A DNA stretch of 64,000 nt from Sequoia sempervirens. Its lineage: Eukaryota > Streptophyta > Pinopsida > Cupressales > Cupressaceae. Position numbers and translations under genes: made by a program. Of this stretch, positions 46,122 through 57,188 are shown one piece after another. The DNA lies in assembly GCA_007258455.2 (NCBI GenBank), contig VDFB02270651.1, forward strand, positions 490,800,711 to 490,864,710. The letters are read 5' to 3'. Within the stretch, counting starts at the first letter, position 1; the number at the start of each line of letters is the position of its first letter. The notes beneath the pieces were generated by a model. It ran no database searches. It was not told where the DNA came from and was given only the letters and a program-made list of their open reading frames with translations.

Positions 46122-46733
46122 TTTTGGTAAACCCAAATTTTAGAATACTTATTTCTTCTAATTTTTTGTCTTTCATCATAGATCTAGCCTTGCATTTATT
46201 TTGCATTAGGATTTGCATGCTAGACTTCAAAATTTGCATTCATTAAAAGTGCATTTAGATTGCATTTCTTGAATCTAAATTCATTTAGATTTCCTGTAAA
46301 TCTTCATTTTTCATATTCGATCTCAAAATTCATAAAAATCAGTCACATATTTCTAATTTTTTTAAAAAAGGTCCATACTAGGACTCATTTTCCACCTTGG
46401 GTGAATCAGTCCCTTGTGGCACTTGAAACACCATTTTCTAGATCTCAGAAATTGGGTTTTAGGATTTTGATTGTTACCTTAACCTGCATATATCAGTTAG
46501 TTAATTTTTTTTGGAATGCATTTCAGTAGATCTCAATTAAAATAGCTCATTTCATGCATTGTTTCATTTTGCATTTACATTTTTCATGTCATTTTTTGAT
46601 TGGTGCATAGTATAATCAGAACATTATCTTGTTTCACATCTAAAAATTGCATTTCCTTTTAAGTCATTACATTGCACTTTATTTACTTTTTCATGTTAGT
46701 ATGCATTCTCTTAAATCATTTCATGTTTCTAGC
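46122..46733 (+). other. Element E leader
   Basis: Non-coding. Begins TTTTGGTAAACC, a possible primer site shared with D. One palindrome lies at 46381-46413, 260 bp after the LTR (284 bp in D). Confidence 0.5.
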
Positions 46734-47696
46734 ATGGCAAGTGGCTTGTATGATTCTCTTTTTCATGAACATAATCTAGGACAACAAAGTAAAATATTTG
46801 ATAAGAATTTTGCATACCCTCCTAGTACTTATTGGATTTGCAAGAACATAATAACACTAGAGGATGCAAGTGTAGATAATCATGACACTCCTACTTGTTC
46901 TTCTCCCAATACCTCTCATATTAGTGAAGAAGGTATTTTGGTGAAAGGAGCTACAAGCATTGTGAGTCTTGATTGTCCCTTTCCTCTTCAACCTTTGAAA
47001 GACAATGAAAACATAGCCACATTCCTTAATACCACCTTACCTCATATCTATTCATCTCCCAACACTTCCCCTATTTGTGACAATAATTTCATGAATAATT
47101 CTAACCAACACATTTGTGAGGAGGATATTCTGGTATCAAAAACCCCAATGATTGAGAGGTATAACATTATTTCTCTCCTTCCTAATGTTCCCAACAATTG
47201 GAAGGATCTACTTGAACAAGAAGCTCCAATCATTGAAACACATGCCAATCCTATTCTTGACTCCCCTATTTCTGATGAAGCTTTGACATATGATACAACT
47301 CTTGATGGCCACCTTTTTCAAAGCTCTCCTACTAGGGTAGATACTTCAAATCAAGACAATGATGTTATGAACAACATTCAACTTTTCCCATCTCCTAATA
47401 TCTCTTCCACTAGTGAGGATGACATTATGGTGTTACACAATCCAATCCAGGGAAATCATGAGAATCTTACAGACCAACACAATTCAACCATTAATAACTC
47501 CATTAGTTGTGATGAAGTTATGTTGGAAGAACTAAACCTTAATCATCACAAACATGAGGTTTGTTGTTCTCCTATGAACTCTCCTTCTAGGGAAGATATT
47601 AACACTTGTAGTGCTATTTGCAAGATGCAAGCAACTTTCATAGGAGAACTACAAACATCACCAAGTTACAACACCACTCTTCAAAATGATTTATAA
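46734..47696 (+). CDS. Element E repetitive Ser/Asn/Asp-rich protein
   Basis: An open frame of 320 codons starting MASGLYDSLFHEHNLG. The frame extends upstream, but this ATG lies at a natural break after the leader. The protein is rich in Ser, Asn, Asp, Pro and Ile. It repeats a motif of the type SPNTS, then an acidic DE patch, then ILV or IMV (for example SPNTSHISEEGILV, HICEEDILVSK and SPNISSTSEDDIMVL). It sits where gag should be, before protease, yet has no gag core or zinc knuckle. I do not recognise it. The frame has no stop over 960 bp in a decayed region. Confidence 0.55.
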   Translation: MASGLYDSLFHEHNLGQQSKIFDKNFAYPPSTYWICKNIITLEDASVDNHDTPTCSSPNTSHISEEGILVKGATSIVSLDCPFPLQPLKDNENIATFLNTTLPHIYSSPNTSPICDNNFMNNSNQHICEEDILVSKTPMIERYNIISLLPNVPNNWKDLLEQEAPIIETHANPILDSPISDEALTYDTTLDGHLFQSSPTRVDTSNQDNDVMNNIQLFPSPNISSTSEDDIMVLHNPIQGNHENLTDQHNSTINNSISCDEVMLEELNLNHHKHEVCCSPMNSPSREDINTCSAICKMQATFIGELQTSPSYNTTLQNDL

Positions 47697-47799
47697 CAAA
47701 TAACAATCCCTTCTAGAACCACTCTAAATGATGTGTCAGCTCTTGTTCCAAAACATATTCTCAATATTACTTTTCACCAACATGAGCTCCTTCCTTTGG

Positions 47800-48313
47800 A
47801 ATTACAAAAACTAAGGCTTTCATGATCATTGATCAATATAAAAAAATAGGCATCAAAAGGACTCTTATAGATAATGGTTTTTCTCTTAATGTGTGTGGTG
47901 TGAGTCTCCTTGTTCACTTAGAAGTCGATAGATCACAAATCATACCTAACTCTATCTCTATTTAAGGATTTGATAACACAACAAAGAAACCACTCAGTGT
48001 AATCACTTTGCAAACTCCTATTCATGTTATGCCTTGTGACCTTTCATACAACCATCTTCTGGGAAGACCATGGATTTATGAGATGAATGTAGTGCCTTCA
48101 ACCCTCCATCATAAAATGAAATATGTCTATAATAATGAAATTTATCAACTTGATGCTGATCTCGAGCCTGAAAGTTGCTTGCATCTTGCAAATAGCACTA
48201 CAAGTCCTCTCACAACATTGATTCCAACATCCAACATAGATACTCTTGAAATTGAACACAACAATATGAAATTTCAATCTAAATTCTTTGGTGACGATTG
48301 GGGATCCTTATAA
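47800..48313 (+). pseudogene. Element E protease
   Basis: An aspartic protease of plant Ty3 type. The active site TLIDNGFSLNVCG (Asp codon at 47870-47872) has DNG in place of DSG or DGG. It is followed by GFDNTTKKPLSVITL and, in frame 48008-48313, CDLSYNHLLGRPWIYEMNVV. A stop before GFDN fits a decayed CAA codon. The same blocks are on the minus strand in H. It would cut the element polyprotein. Confidence 0.75.
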
Positions 48314-48518
48314 TTCACACCATCATTTATGGGCAGCTACATATTCTCACAAAAGACAGAAAAACAACAAGAACAACCACCCATCCTGAAAACACAAAAT
48401 TCAGATAACTTTTCAAAAGCCTCCACTTCAACCACTTTAGACAACAACACACACTCCACAACAATTCCTGATGAACACAACAACGAACAACCACCTAATT
48501 CAAAAACACTTCAAAAGC

Positions 48519-48648
48519 TTTATGGAAAAGGTTATGACTTCATGAAACAACTTGGGTATAATGGAAAAGGTTGTGGTGCTTGAGAACAAGGTATCCGTAA
48601 CCCTATAGAGCTTAACACACAACAAACAACTCATGGTCTTGGCTATTG
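48519..48648 (+). pseudogene. G-patch domain after the element E protease
   Basis: YGKGYDFMKQLGYNGKGCGA, a stop, then EQGIRNPIELNTQ and HGLGY match the G-patch pattern: Gly-rich blocks, GY, GxG, QGI..PI and a final GLGY. G-patches bind nucleic acid or helicases and occur after protease in some retroviruses and retroelements. The preceding Gln/Asn/Thr-rich frame (48329-48583) is the linker. One TGA at 48581-48583 breaks it. Confidence 0.7.
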
Positions 48649-48729
48649 TTCTTTAATCAAAATCAACAAGCCTTCACACAACATCAATACTATCACACAA
48701 GAATCTTCCAAGACTCTTTCTTATTCACA

Positions 48730-49570
48730 TCAATAACCTTAGTTGCTACTCCTTGCCATGTAATAGAACTATAGGATAATTCCATTCTCACTATTTCATG
48801 TCTTGCATCCATCATAAGGGGCAGCATACCATCATCCACTTTAGGCTCACCTTTGTCTTACAATAAGTGGGGGCAAGGGGTTAGACAACCTTATCCCTTG
48901 TATGTCACTTTTCGTTAACTCTCTTGACTAATTGTTAACCTTTCATGAAAATTTAAGGGCAAGCTTGAGATGTGGACGAAATGTCTTCAGATTGACTTGC
49001 ATGTGACATACTCCCTTTCTTTTCATTTCCTTGACATGACACAGCCTAAATTCGAAACATATGACTTGGAATAGGGCTTTCCAAGTTGGCTCTCATGTCT
49101 TGTTTTCTTTTTGCTTTTTCTTTTCTTCTTTACTTTCAAGTAATTTCTCATAGAATGATGTGTAGCAATTCCTTTAAAGTGGGGGCATACATTACCATTA
49201 TTTCATTTGCATTCTTAGTCGAAGCCTTGTCTTTTACGTGATGCATTTGTCACTTTGTGAATGACATTGGGTGTGATGTCCTTCATAAATGCGATCTATC
49301 TTAGCATATTACTATTCTTTGATTGGTCCTCTCTTGGAGACATTAGACACAATGTTCCCTAAGTGACAGACCTTGCATAAATTGAACAAGACTCCTTTGA
49401 AAAAATATTTTATGTTACATTTTTACATTTTACACTTTCATTAGGCCACCTTACATAACACAACTTGCATGCCTGTGGAGCCATCTTATTTGTTTTGCCA
49501 CCTTGCATAACACAACTTGCATGCTTGTGGTGCCATCCTATTTTTCTTGTCTCATAAAACTTAAACCTAT
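48730..49570 (+). other. Element E 3' untranslated region, first part
   Basis: No gene. It shares patches with the D and H 3' regions. A tandem duplication of about 55 bp lies at 49441-49550, around GCCACCTTRCATAACACAAC. Interrupted by copia F; it resumes at 56811-57188 and ends in a purine tract. Confidence 0.55.
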
Positions 49571-51110
49571 TGGAATAATGTGTCTCAATCCCACAAGCTG
49601 AAATCTCTCTCAATCCCACAAGCTAAAACCTCTAAAAGAGCAAAGTTGGTGTGACTTTACTGTTGTCTAGCCGATTGGTAGTTTAGTAATATTGTTGATT
49701 GTTCATGTCGCTGAGACAACTCTGTTGTCTTGTCAACTGGTGTTATCATTGTGACTTATGGTGTTCACTATAACCCTCTACCAAGTGGAGATCTCTGGTC
49801 AATGGGTTGGTGTCTAGCTGATAATCGGGAAGATTCATAGCGATTGGAGTCTTTGGGGAGAGACTTGGATGTTTAGTATGAAGTCTTATCGATATGGAAA
49901 GTCTCACCGATAAGTATTCACTTGGAGTCTTCGGGGTAACATGGAGGCTTCACTATGAACTCTTGGCAACATATGTTTGTCTCACCGATGTTCATCAGGG
50001 TAACATGGAAGCCTCAGTAAGAAGTCTTGCCGACGGTTGGTTCTCTCGTCGATGGGTATGAACATTGGTGTAACCTCTTTGCCATAGAGGTAAGTCTTGT
50101 CGACACTGTATGTTTGTTATCGAGTTTCTTCGGTGAAACTCCTAGCGACTGAAGTCTTCGGCGAAAGGTGTGAATATTCAGAGTAACATCTCAGTGATAG
50201 CCTAAGTCTTGCCGACGAGTGTTCTTTTTGGTATGACTTGAAGGCTCGGTGTGATCTCTTGGTGAATGATGATAGTCCTACCGATGGAAATGCTAATATC
50301 TATGTGACTTTAGAAATTCAGTATGATGTCTCATCAAAAATGGTCTTTCCAAATAGCGATACAAGTGATGATCATCGATATGAGGTCTTGGCGACAAGGT
50401 GGAGTCTAAGCGACAACTTTCTGAACTCGATGTAACCTCTTGCCGATAGTGATGACTCTTGGTGATATCGACAGTCAGGTCTTGTGGCATCAGGGAGACA
50501 CGGTTAGTGTCTCACTGACATGCAGATACATTGTGAACGCCTTTGATCGAGTGATGACTATCCTACGTGGTGAGTCTTTGACCAATCAGAGAAGCTAAAT
50601 GGGAATCATTGTAAGTTAGTCTTTTGTGGCAGTTCTGTGAGGAAGTCCAACATACAGGGATGACATGGATATACTCTGTAGTTGCAGATGATGTTTGGTT
50701 GGATTGTTGGATGGTTTGATCAATAGTTGGATGAATAGTGTTGTGAATAGTTTGATGAGTGATCAGTGTATGAATTTGATTCTAAAAGCATTGTAACGTG
50801 AATGTTCTATACAAGGTTGGTCATTGTGAAAGCTACTGTAATTTGACATCAAAGAGTCAAGCCCGTACTCTATATGTAATTTCATTACTATAATACAAAG
50901 GGGTTTTTCTTGGTGTGGTGGGTTTTTCTCCCATAAGGGTTTTCCCATGTAAATCTGGTGTTCATATGTGTATGTTTAATTCTCTGTTTCTGTTATCTCT
51001 TTCAAGTGTATATTAATTGGACTGTAATTGAAAATTTAAAAGTGTCTCTGCATTCTTCCTTGAGGTTTTTATGTTAGGAGAGTTGTTTCCACACCTTAGC
51101 TTTCCTTACA
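49571..51110 (+). repeat. Copia F 5' LTR
   Basis: Starts TGGAATAATGTG, ends TTTCCTTACA. Repeat of 55293-56810. It has an extra tandem copy of about 30 bp near 49585-49635 (CTCAATCCCACAAGCT twice). The first kilobase carries the short CG-motif array. Confidence 0.85.
49700..50480 (+). repeat. Array of short CG-bearing motif, copia F 5' LTR
   Basis: Variants of GTCTTRCCGAC/T every 20-50 bp (GTCTTATCGAT, GTCTCACCGAT, GTCTTGCCGAC, GTCTTGTCGAC, GTCTTCGGCG), mixed with TCGGTGTRA words. Same orientation relative to transcription as in the Tat LTRs. The 3' LTR repeats it at 55420-56190. Confidence 0.65.
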
Positions 51111-51112
51111 AG

Positions 51113-51126
51113 TGGTATTAGAGCCT
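51113..51126 (+). other. Copia F primer binding site
   Basis: TGGTATTAGAGCCT, two bases after the LTR; close to the initiator Met tRNA site TGGTATCAGAGC. Confidence 0.85.
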
Positions 51127-51225
51127 AGATAGTTGTGTTATCCTTGTGGGTAAATTGTGTTTTTTGTGTCAATTTTGTTTAGTGGGAGTCTTGTAGAAGT
51201 TTGTTAATTTGAATTACAGATTGAG

Positions 51226-52020
51226 ATGGCTAGCACGTCAGGAAAGATTGAAATAGAGAAATTCAATGGTAGCAATTTTGAGTTGTGGAAACTCAAAATG
51301 GAAGATCTGTGAGTGGATCATGATCTATGGCTTGTTGTGTTTGGAACGAAACCTACAAAAATGAAGCAAGAAGATTGGGACCTTGCAGATAGAAATTCTA
51401 AGGGGCTGATAAGGCTTTGTTTGGAAAACTCCATTCTTCTGAATGTGCAGGAAGAGAAGACTGCATCTTCCTTGTGGAAGAGACTGGCATCTATTTATCA
51501 GGGGAAGTCCTTGGTGAATAAACTATTCCTAAGGAAGAAGTTGTACACTTTGAGAATGCAGGAAGGAGGTTCTGTTGCTGATCATTTGAACGCTTTCAAC
51601 ATGATGATTGCATAGTTAACATCTGTTGGTGTGAAGATTGATGAAGAGGATCATTGTATGCTACTATTATGTTCTTTTCCAGATTCTTGGGATCACCTAG
51701 TGATGGCTATTGGGAGTATGACATCCACTTTTAAGATGGAAGATGTTGTTGCTTCTTTGTTATCAGAAGAGATGAGATGGAAATATTTTGAGATGGCAAA
51801 GGAGGCTCTTGCTGTTAGAGGAAGATCAAAAGAAAAAGGCAAGAAGGACAAGAAGTCTAAATCAAGATCAGAGGGGAGATCAAAGTCTCCTGGCAAGAAG
51901 TCCAACATGAAGTGCTGGAATTGTGGGCAACCTAGTCATGTCCAAAAGGATTGTAAAGAGGAGAAAAAGAAGAAGAAGAAGAAGAAGAAATATTTTTCCG
52001 ACAATAATTCTTCTCAGAGT
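51226..52020 (+). pseudogene. Copia F gag
   Basis: Starts at ATG 51226 (MASTSGKIEIEKFNGSNFEL). The copia gag core follows: ENSILLNVQEEKTASSLWKR, LVNKLFLRKKLYTLRMQEGG and LLLCSFPDSWDHLV. A zinc knuckle CWNCGQPSHVQKDC lies at 51913-51954, followed by a run of nine lysines. Stops at 51310-51312 (TGA) and 51615-51617 (TAG, probably CAG before) break it. Gag forms the particle. Confidence 0.9.
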
Positions 52021-52360
52021 GATGCAGACGCCTTCATTGCAGCCTTGGCCACACAGTTATCAGATGATGTTTGGCTGATTGATTCTGGAGCATCTTTCCA
52101 CATGACATCTCATAGAGACTAGTTTACAAAGTATGAAGAATACGATGGTGGAAAGGTGTACTTCACAAGTGATTCATCTTTGGAGATTGTTGTTCATGGA
52201 AGAGTCAGAATCCAATTCCCTGATGGAAGAGTGAAGGGAATCAAGGATGTGATGCATATACTAGGTCTGGCTCGAAATATGTTGTCTTTCAATAAGCTGA
52301 ATGATATTGAGTGCAAGTCACGTTCTCTGGAAATGGCTACAAGATGACTAGAGGCTCAAT
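52021..52360 (+). pseudogene. Copia F protease
   Basis: Active site VWLIDSGASFHMTSHRD (about 52069-52121), then a TAG where Trp is usual. VYFTSDSSLEIVVHGRVRIQ and KDVMHILGLARNMLSFNKL follow, the normal end of copia protease. A frameshift lies near 52310. Confidence 0.85.
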
Positions 52361-53410
52361 GGTGCTAGCAAGGGGTGCTCATATTGGTACCTTGTACAAG
52401 CTGAATGCACATGTTGAATGCAACAGTGTCTCTGTAAAGTCACAAAGGGCTACTCATGGAGGAAAAGAGGGAAATGTTCCTAATTGTGTAAACTCTATGG
52501 AAGTTAAACTTCTAGTAGAAAAGACTATGCTTTGGCATCATAGGCTAGGCTACATTGGAGAGAAAGGTTTAAAAACCTTGAAGAATAAAAACCTGTTGAA
52601 GGGCTTGATGATTAAAACCTTGAATTTGAATTCTGTGAACATTGTATATATGGAAAATAGCACCGTGTTTCATTTTATTCCAGTCTTCACAAATCTTCTG
52701 GTTTGCTTGATTATGTACATTCTAATTTTTTTGGTCTAGTGAATGTTCCTTCTTTGTCTAAGTCAAGGTACTATGTATCATTTATTGATGATTATTCAAG
52801 AAGAGAATTTGTCTATTTTTTGAAAAGTAAATCAGAAGTGTTCAGTCGGTTTAAGGAATTTAAGAACCTTATAGAAAATCAGACTGGAAGAAAAATAAAA
52901 TGTTTAAGGACTGATAATGGCGGTGAATTTTGTTTTGATGAATTTGAGAGGTATTGTAAAGACCATGGGATTAAAATACATAAGACTACACCTCATACTC
53001 CACAACAAAATGGAGTTGCAGAAAGGTCCAATAGGACAGTGATGGAGAGAGCATGAAGTATGATGAGTAGTGCTGGCTTGGAGGAGAAGTTTTGGGCTGA
53101 GGCTGTTGCTACTGCATGTTACTTGATAAATCATTCTCCAAATTCTGCTCTTGTTGAGAAAACACCTTTGGAAGCATGGTCTGGTAAGAAGCCCTCTCTA
53201 AGACACATTCGTGTTTTTGGCTGTGAGGCATATGCATATGTGTCAAATGAGAAAAGATCTAATTTGGAGAACAAGGCTGTCAAATGTATTTTTATTGGCT
53301 ATAGTGCTGGCATAAAAGGATACAAGCTTTGGAATCCTGATATGGAGAAGGTTATGTATAGTAGAAGTGTAATCTTTCATGAGTTGAAGCCTTCTACCTT
53401 GGATCTGTAG
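52361..53410 (+). pseudogene. Copia F integrase
   Basis: The N-terminal zinc-binding part (LWHHRLGYIGEKGLKTL) has lost one His and both Cys (NSVNIVYMENSTVF). In the core, the first catalytic Asp is Asn (DYVHSNFFG). The second is kept in CLRTDNGGEF and the Glu in GVAERSNRT. The later FWAEAVATACYLINHSPN, RVFGCEAYAYV and FIGYSAGIKGYKLW blocks are typical of copia. A frameshift lies near 52700, and a stop at 53054-53056. Confidence 0.9.
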
Positions 53411-53700
53411 TCAGAGACAAAGTCTGAAAACAAGAAAGATGTAGTTGTAATTCCTCTAACACCAAAGAAAGAGGAATTGAAAATTCAAAATGAACCTGAA
53501 ACTGAGAAGAGCTCAAGTAGTTCTGAGAGTTTTGAAGAAGAAGAACAACCTCAGCCTTAGCAAGTGAGGAGGTCAACTCATGAAAGAAAGCAACCTGATA
53601 GGTATGGGTTCTCTTTGATAGATTCTACTTATGTCTATGCTTTGATTAATAGCACTGATGAGCCTAGGACTGTGAAAGAGGCATTTAAAATGTCTGATTC
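53411..53700 (+). pseudogene. Copia F integrase-RT linker
   Basis: A Glu/Ser/Lys-rich linker in a frame with stops at 53408 and 53558, then ERKQPDRYGFSLIDSTYVYA, the usual start of the segment before RT. No catalytic domain. Confidence 0.6.
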
Positions 53701-54640
53701 AAACTCTTGGTTGAAGCCATGAATGAAGAAATGGCATCATTAGAAAAGAATGATACCTGGAGTTTGGTGCCCTTTCCTAAAGGCAGAAAAGTTGTGGGCT
53801 GCAAATGGGTATTTAAGAAGAAAATAGGTCTGGATGGCAGTGTGGAAAAGTACAAGGCAAGATTGGTTGTGAAGGGTTATTCCCAGGTAGAAGGAATTGA
53901 TTATGGGGAAATCTTTTCTCTTGTAGCTAAGCTAACATCTATCAGATTTCTTTTGTCACTTGTAGCAGCATATGACTTAGAGATCAAACAAATGGATGTG
54001 AAGATAACATTTCTTCATGGTGATCTTGAAGAAGAAATATATGTCCTAGCCTAAGCACTTTGTGGAGAAAGGTAAAGAAAAACTAGTTTGCAAGTTGAAA
54101 AAGTCTTTGTATGGGTTAAAACAGTCTCCTAGAATGTGGTACCAGAAGTTTGATACTTTTGTATTGTCTTTGGGATTTGTAAGATCAAAATCTAATCATT
54201 GTGTGTATTATAAAGCTAAAAGTGATTGAGTGCTTATTATTGCTCTCTATGTTGATGATATGTTGTTCATAGGCAATAGTAAGTTGATGATTTCTGATCT
54301 TAATTCTCAGTTGTCTACTAAGTTCGAAATGAAAGATCTTGGTGCAGCAAGGTATATTCTGGGGATGGAAATAACCAGGGATAGGAATAGTAGAAAACTT
54401 TGGCTCAGTCAGAGTAAGTATATCAGGACTGTTCTAGAGAGATTTTACATGAATGATTGCAAGCAGCCAGTTGTTCTAGTCTTGCAGGGAATGAAGCTAT
54501 CTGTTGAAGACTATCCAAAATATCCTACTGAGATGGATTACATGATTAGTGTACCCTATACTAGTGCGGTTGGTAGTCTTATATATGCAATGGTCTGTAC
54601 AAGGCCAGACATTGCCCAAGCAGTGGGAGTACTTAGTTGG
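53701..54640 (+). pseudogene. Copia F reverse transcriptase
   Basis: AMNEEMASLEKNDTWSLVPF, VGCKWVFKKKIGLDGSVEKY, KARLVVKGYSQVEGIDYGE and LEIKQMDVKITFLHGDLEEE mark the first half. KSLYGLKQSPRMWYQKFD follows after a frameshift near 54050. YVDDMLFIG keeps both catalytic Asp (about 54247-54273). The LGMEI block and TRPDIAQAVGVLS follow. A TGA at about 54228 breaks the frame just before YVDD. Confidence 0.9.
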
Positions 54641-55236
54641 TTTATGGCTAATCCTGCAAGGACACATTGGGATGCTGTGAAGAGAGTATTCAAATATTTG
54701 AAGGGAACTTTAGAATATGCTTTATATTATCATGGGAACTTGGTTGAATCACAAAGGACTCTCAACATTTGAGGTTATGTGGATTTTGATTAGGCAGGGG
54801 ACATTGACAGTAGGAGTTCCACTAGTGGATATATTTTCATGATGAATGGTGGTGCAGTGAGTTGGATGAGTAAGCGGCAGGCTATAGTCGCTTTGTCCAC
54901 TACAGAGGCTAAATACATGGCAGCTACACATGCTTGTAAAGAATCAATTTGGTTAAAACATTTGTGTTCTAACATTGGTTTTGATGCAGGGAAAATAACT
55001 ATTTTCTGTGACAATCAGAGTGCAATTTGTTTGGCAAACAATCTGACTTTCCATGCTAGGACAAAACATATAGATGTATAGTACCATTTTGTACGAGATA
55101 TGGTGGAGGATGGAAAGGTCATTTTGGAAAAAATTGATACTCTGGAGAATGTTGTAGATGCATTGACGAATCCAATGAGCATAGACACGTTTAGGTGGTG
55201 TGCCAGTTTGATGGGCCTTAGTGCCCATGATTTTTA
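54641..55236 (+). pseudogene. Copia F RNase H
   Basis: VDFD followed by a stop where Trp is usual, then AGDIDSRSSTSGYIF. The Glu is in STTEAKYMAATHACKE and a further Asp in FCDNQSAI. LTFHARTKHIDV and the final MVEDGKVILEKIDTLENV match copia RNase H, and the frame ends near ASLMGLSAHDF. Stops at 54770-54790 and 55081 break it. Confidence 0.85.
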
Positions 55237-55277
55237 GTAGTTTTGTTGTGCTCTAGAGGTTCCTGTGTGATCTTCGT

Positions 55278-55292
55278 CAAGTGGGAGATTCT
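55278..55292 (+). other. Copia F polypurine tract
   Basis: CAAGTGGGAGATTCT directly before the 3' LTR, the standard copia layout. Confidence 0.8.
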
Positions 55293-56810
55293 TGGAATAA
55301 TGTATCTCAATCCCATAGGCTGAAACCTCTGAAAGAGAAAATTTAGTGTGAATTTATTGTAATCTAGCCAACTGGTAGTTTAGTAATCTTGTTGATTGTT
55401 CATGTCGCTGATACAATGTTGATATCTTGTCGACTGGTGTTATCGCTATGACTTATGGTGTTTGTTGTAACCCTCTACCAAGTGGAGATCTTTGGCCTAT
55501 GGGTTGGTGTCTAGCTGATAGTTAGGAAGATTCATAACAATTGGAGTCTTCAGGGAGAGACTTGGACATTTGGTATGAAGTCTTATTGATATGGAAAGTC
55601 TCACCGATAAGTATTCACTTAGAGTTTTTGGGGTAACACAGAGGCTTCACTATGAACTCTTGGCAACATATGTTTGTCTCACCAATTTTCATCAGGGTAA
55701 CATGGAAGCCTTGGTAAGAAGTCTTGCCGATGGTTGGTTCTCTCGTCGATGGGTATGAACATCGGTGTAACCTCCCGGTGATAGCAGTAAGTCTTGCCGA
55801 CACTGTATGTTTGTTATCGGGTGTCTTCAATGAAACTCCTAGCGACTGAAGTCTTTAGAAAAAGGTGTGAATATTCAGAGTAACGTCTCAGTGATAGCCT
55901 AAGTCTTGTTGATGAGTGTTCTTTTCGGTATGACTTGAAGGCTCGGTGTGATCTCTTGGCGAATGACGATAGTCTTGCCAATGGAAATGCTAACGTCTAT
56001 GTGACTTTGGAACTTTGGTATGATGTCTCATAAAAAATGATGGTCTTGCCAAATAGTGATACAAGTGATGATCATCTGTATGAGGTCTTGGCAACAAGGC
56101 AAAGTCTAAGCGACAACTTTTTGAACTCGGTGTAACCTCTTGCCGATAGTGATGACTCTTGGTGATATCGACAGTTAGGTCTTGTGGCATCGGGGAGACA
56201 CAGTTAGTGTCTCATTGACATGTGGATACATTGTGAACACCTTTGACCGAGTGATGACTATCCTACGTGGTGAGTCTTCGACCAATCAGAGAAGCCAAAT
56301 GGGAACCGTTGGAAGTTAGTCTATTGTGGCAATTTTGTGAAGAAGTTCAATAGATAGGGATGACATGGATATACTCTATAGTTGCAAATGATGTTCGGTT
56401 GGATTGTTGAATGGTTCGATCAATAGTTGGATGAATAGTGTTGTGAACAGTTTGATGAGTGATTAGTGTATGAATTCAATTATGAGAGCATTATAACGTG
56501 AATGTTTTGTACAAGGTTGGTCATTGTGAAAGCTGTTGTAATTTGACATTAGAGAGTCAAGCCCGTACTTTGTATGTAATTTCATTATTGTAATACAAAG
56601 GGTTTTTTCTTGGTGTGGTGGGTTTTTCTCCCGTAAGGGTTTTCCAATGTAAATCTGGTGTTCATATGTGTATGTTTAATTCTCTATTTCTATTATCTCT
56701 TTCAAGTGTATCTTAATTGGACTGTAATTGAAAATTTAAAATTGTCTCTGCATTCTTCCCTGAGGTTTTGATGTTAGGAGAGTTGTTTCTACACCTTAGC
56801 TTTCCTTACA
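55293..56810 (+). repeat. Copia F 3' LTR
   Basis: A 1518-bp partner of 49571-51110. It lacks the duplicated CTCAATCCC block of the 5' LTR. The motif array is at about 55420-56190, with several CG sites changed to TG or CA. Confidence 0.85.
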
Positions 56811-57188
56811 AAATTGACATTTGCATTTCCTTTTGCTTTGTGGCCCCTTGTTAAAGTTATCGAACAGGTATAGCTTTGGCATGGTTGAGCATGAAGCCCA
56901 ACTAGCGGCATGAATTTTCCCCATAGCCACTTTTCTATTCATTTGTGAGTACATGCCAACTAGCGTATGTTACTATTTTCCTTTTTTTTTATGTTTTGGG
57001 CCTTCTCACCCCACGGACAACCTGAAGTTCTATGGCCCCAGAGTGAGTACATATTTTCCATCTCATTCCTTTTCTTCCTTGCCTTTGTATGATCTTGTAT
57101 CTTTGGGGCTTGGCATACATGTGGATCTCTCTTGAATGGATACTTTAGTGTGAGGAAGCAAGTTTCTCTCACTAAAGTGGGGAATTAA
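56811..57188 (+). other. Element E 3' untranslated region, second part
   Basis: Continuation of the E 3' UTR after copia F. Patches match D near 43330-43460. It ends in TCACTAAAGTGGGGAATTAA, a polypurine tract next to the LTR. Confidence 0.65.

Larger units (their letters stand above)
49571..56810 (+). mobile_element. Element F: Ty1/copia retrotransposon
   Basis: A 7240-bp element with LTRs of 1540 and 1518 bp, an initiator-Met-type primer site, and gag, protease, integrase, RT and RNase H in copia order. The order with integrase before RT, and the motif types, suggest the Tork/Tnt1-like group. It lies in the E 3' UTR. Several in-frame stops and frameshifts make it inactive. I did not find a clear target duplication. 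Confidence 0.9.

Noticed and set aside
46734..47696. A host gene at 46734-47696.
   Set aside because: It lies exactly between the leader and protease of element E and has no introns or recognisable family.
49560..56815. A target duplication for copia F.
   Set aside because: Flanks (ACCTAT and AAATTG) do not match by any shift I tried, so none is reported.
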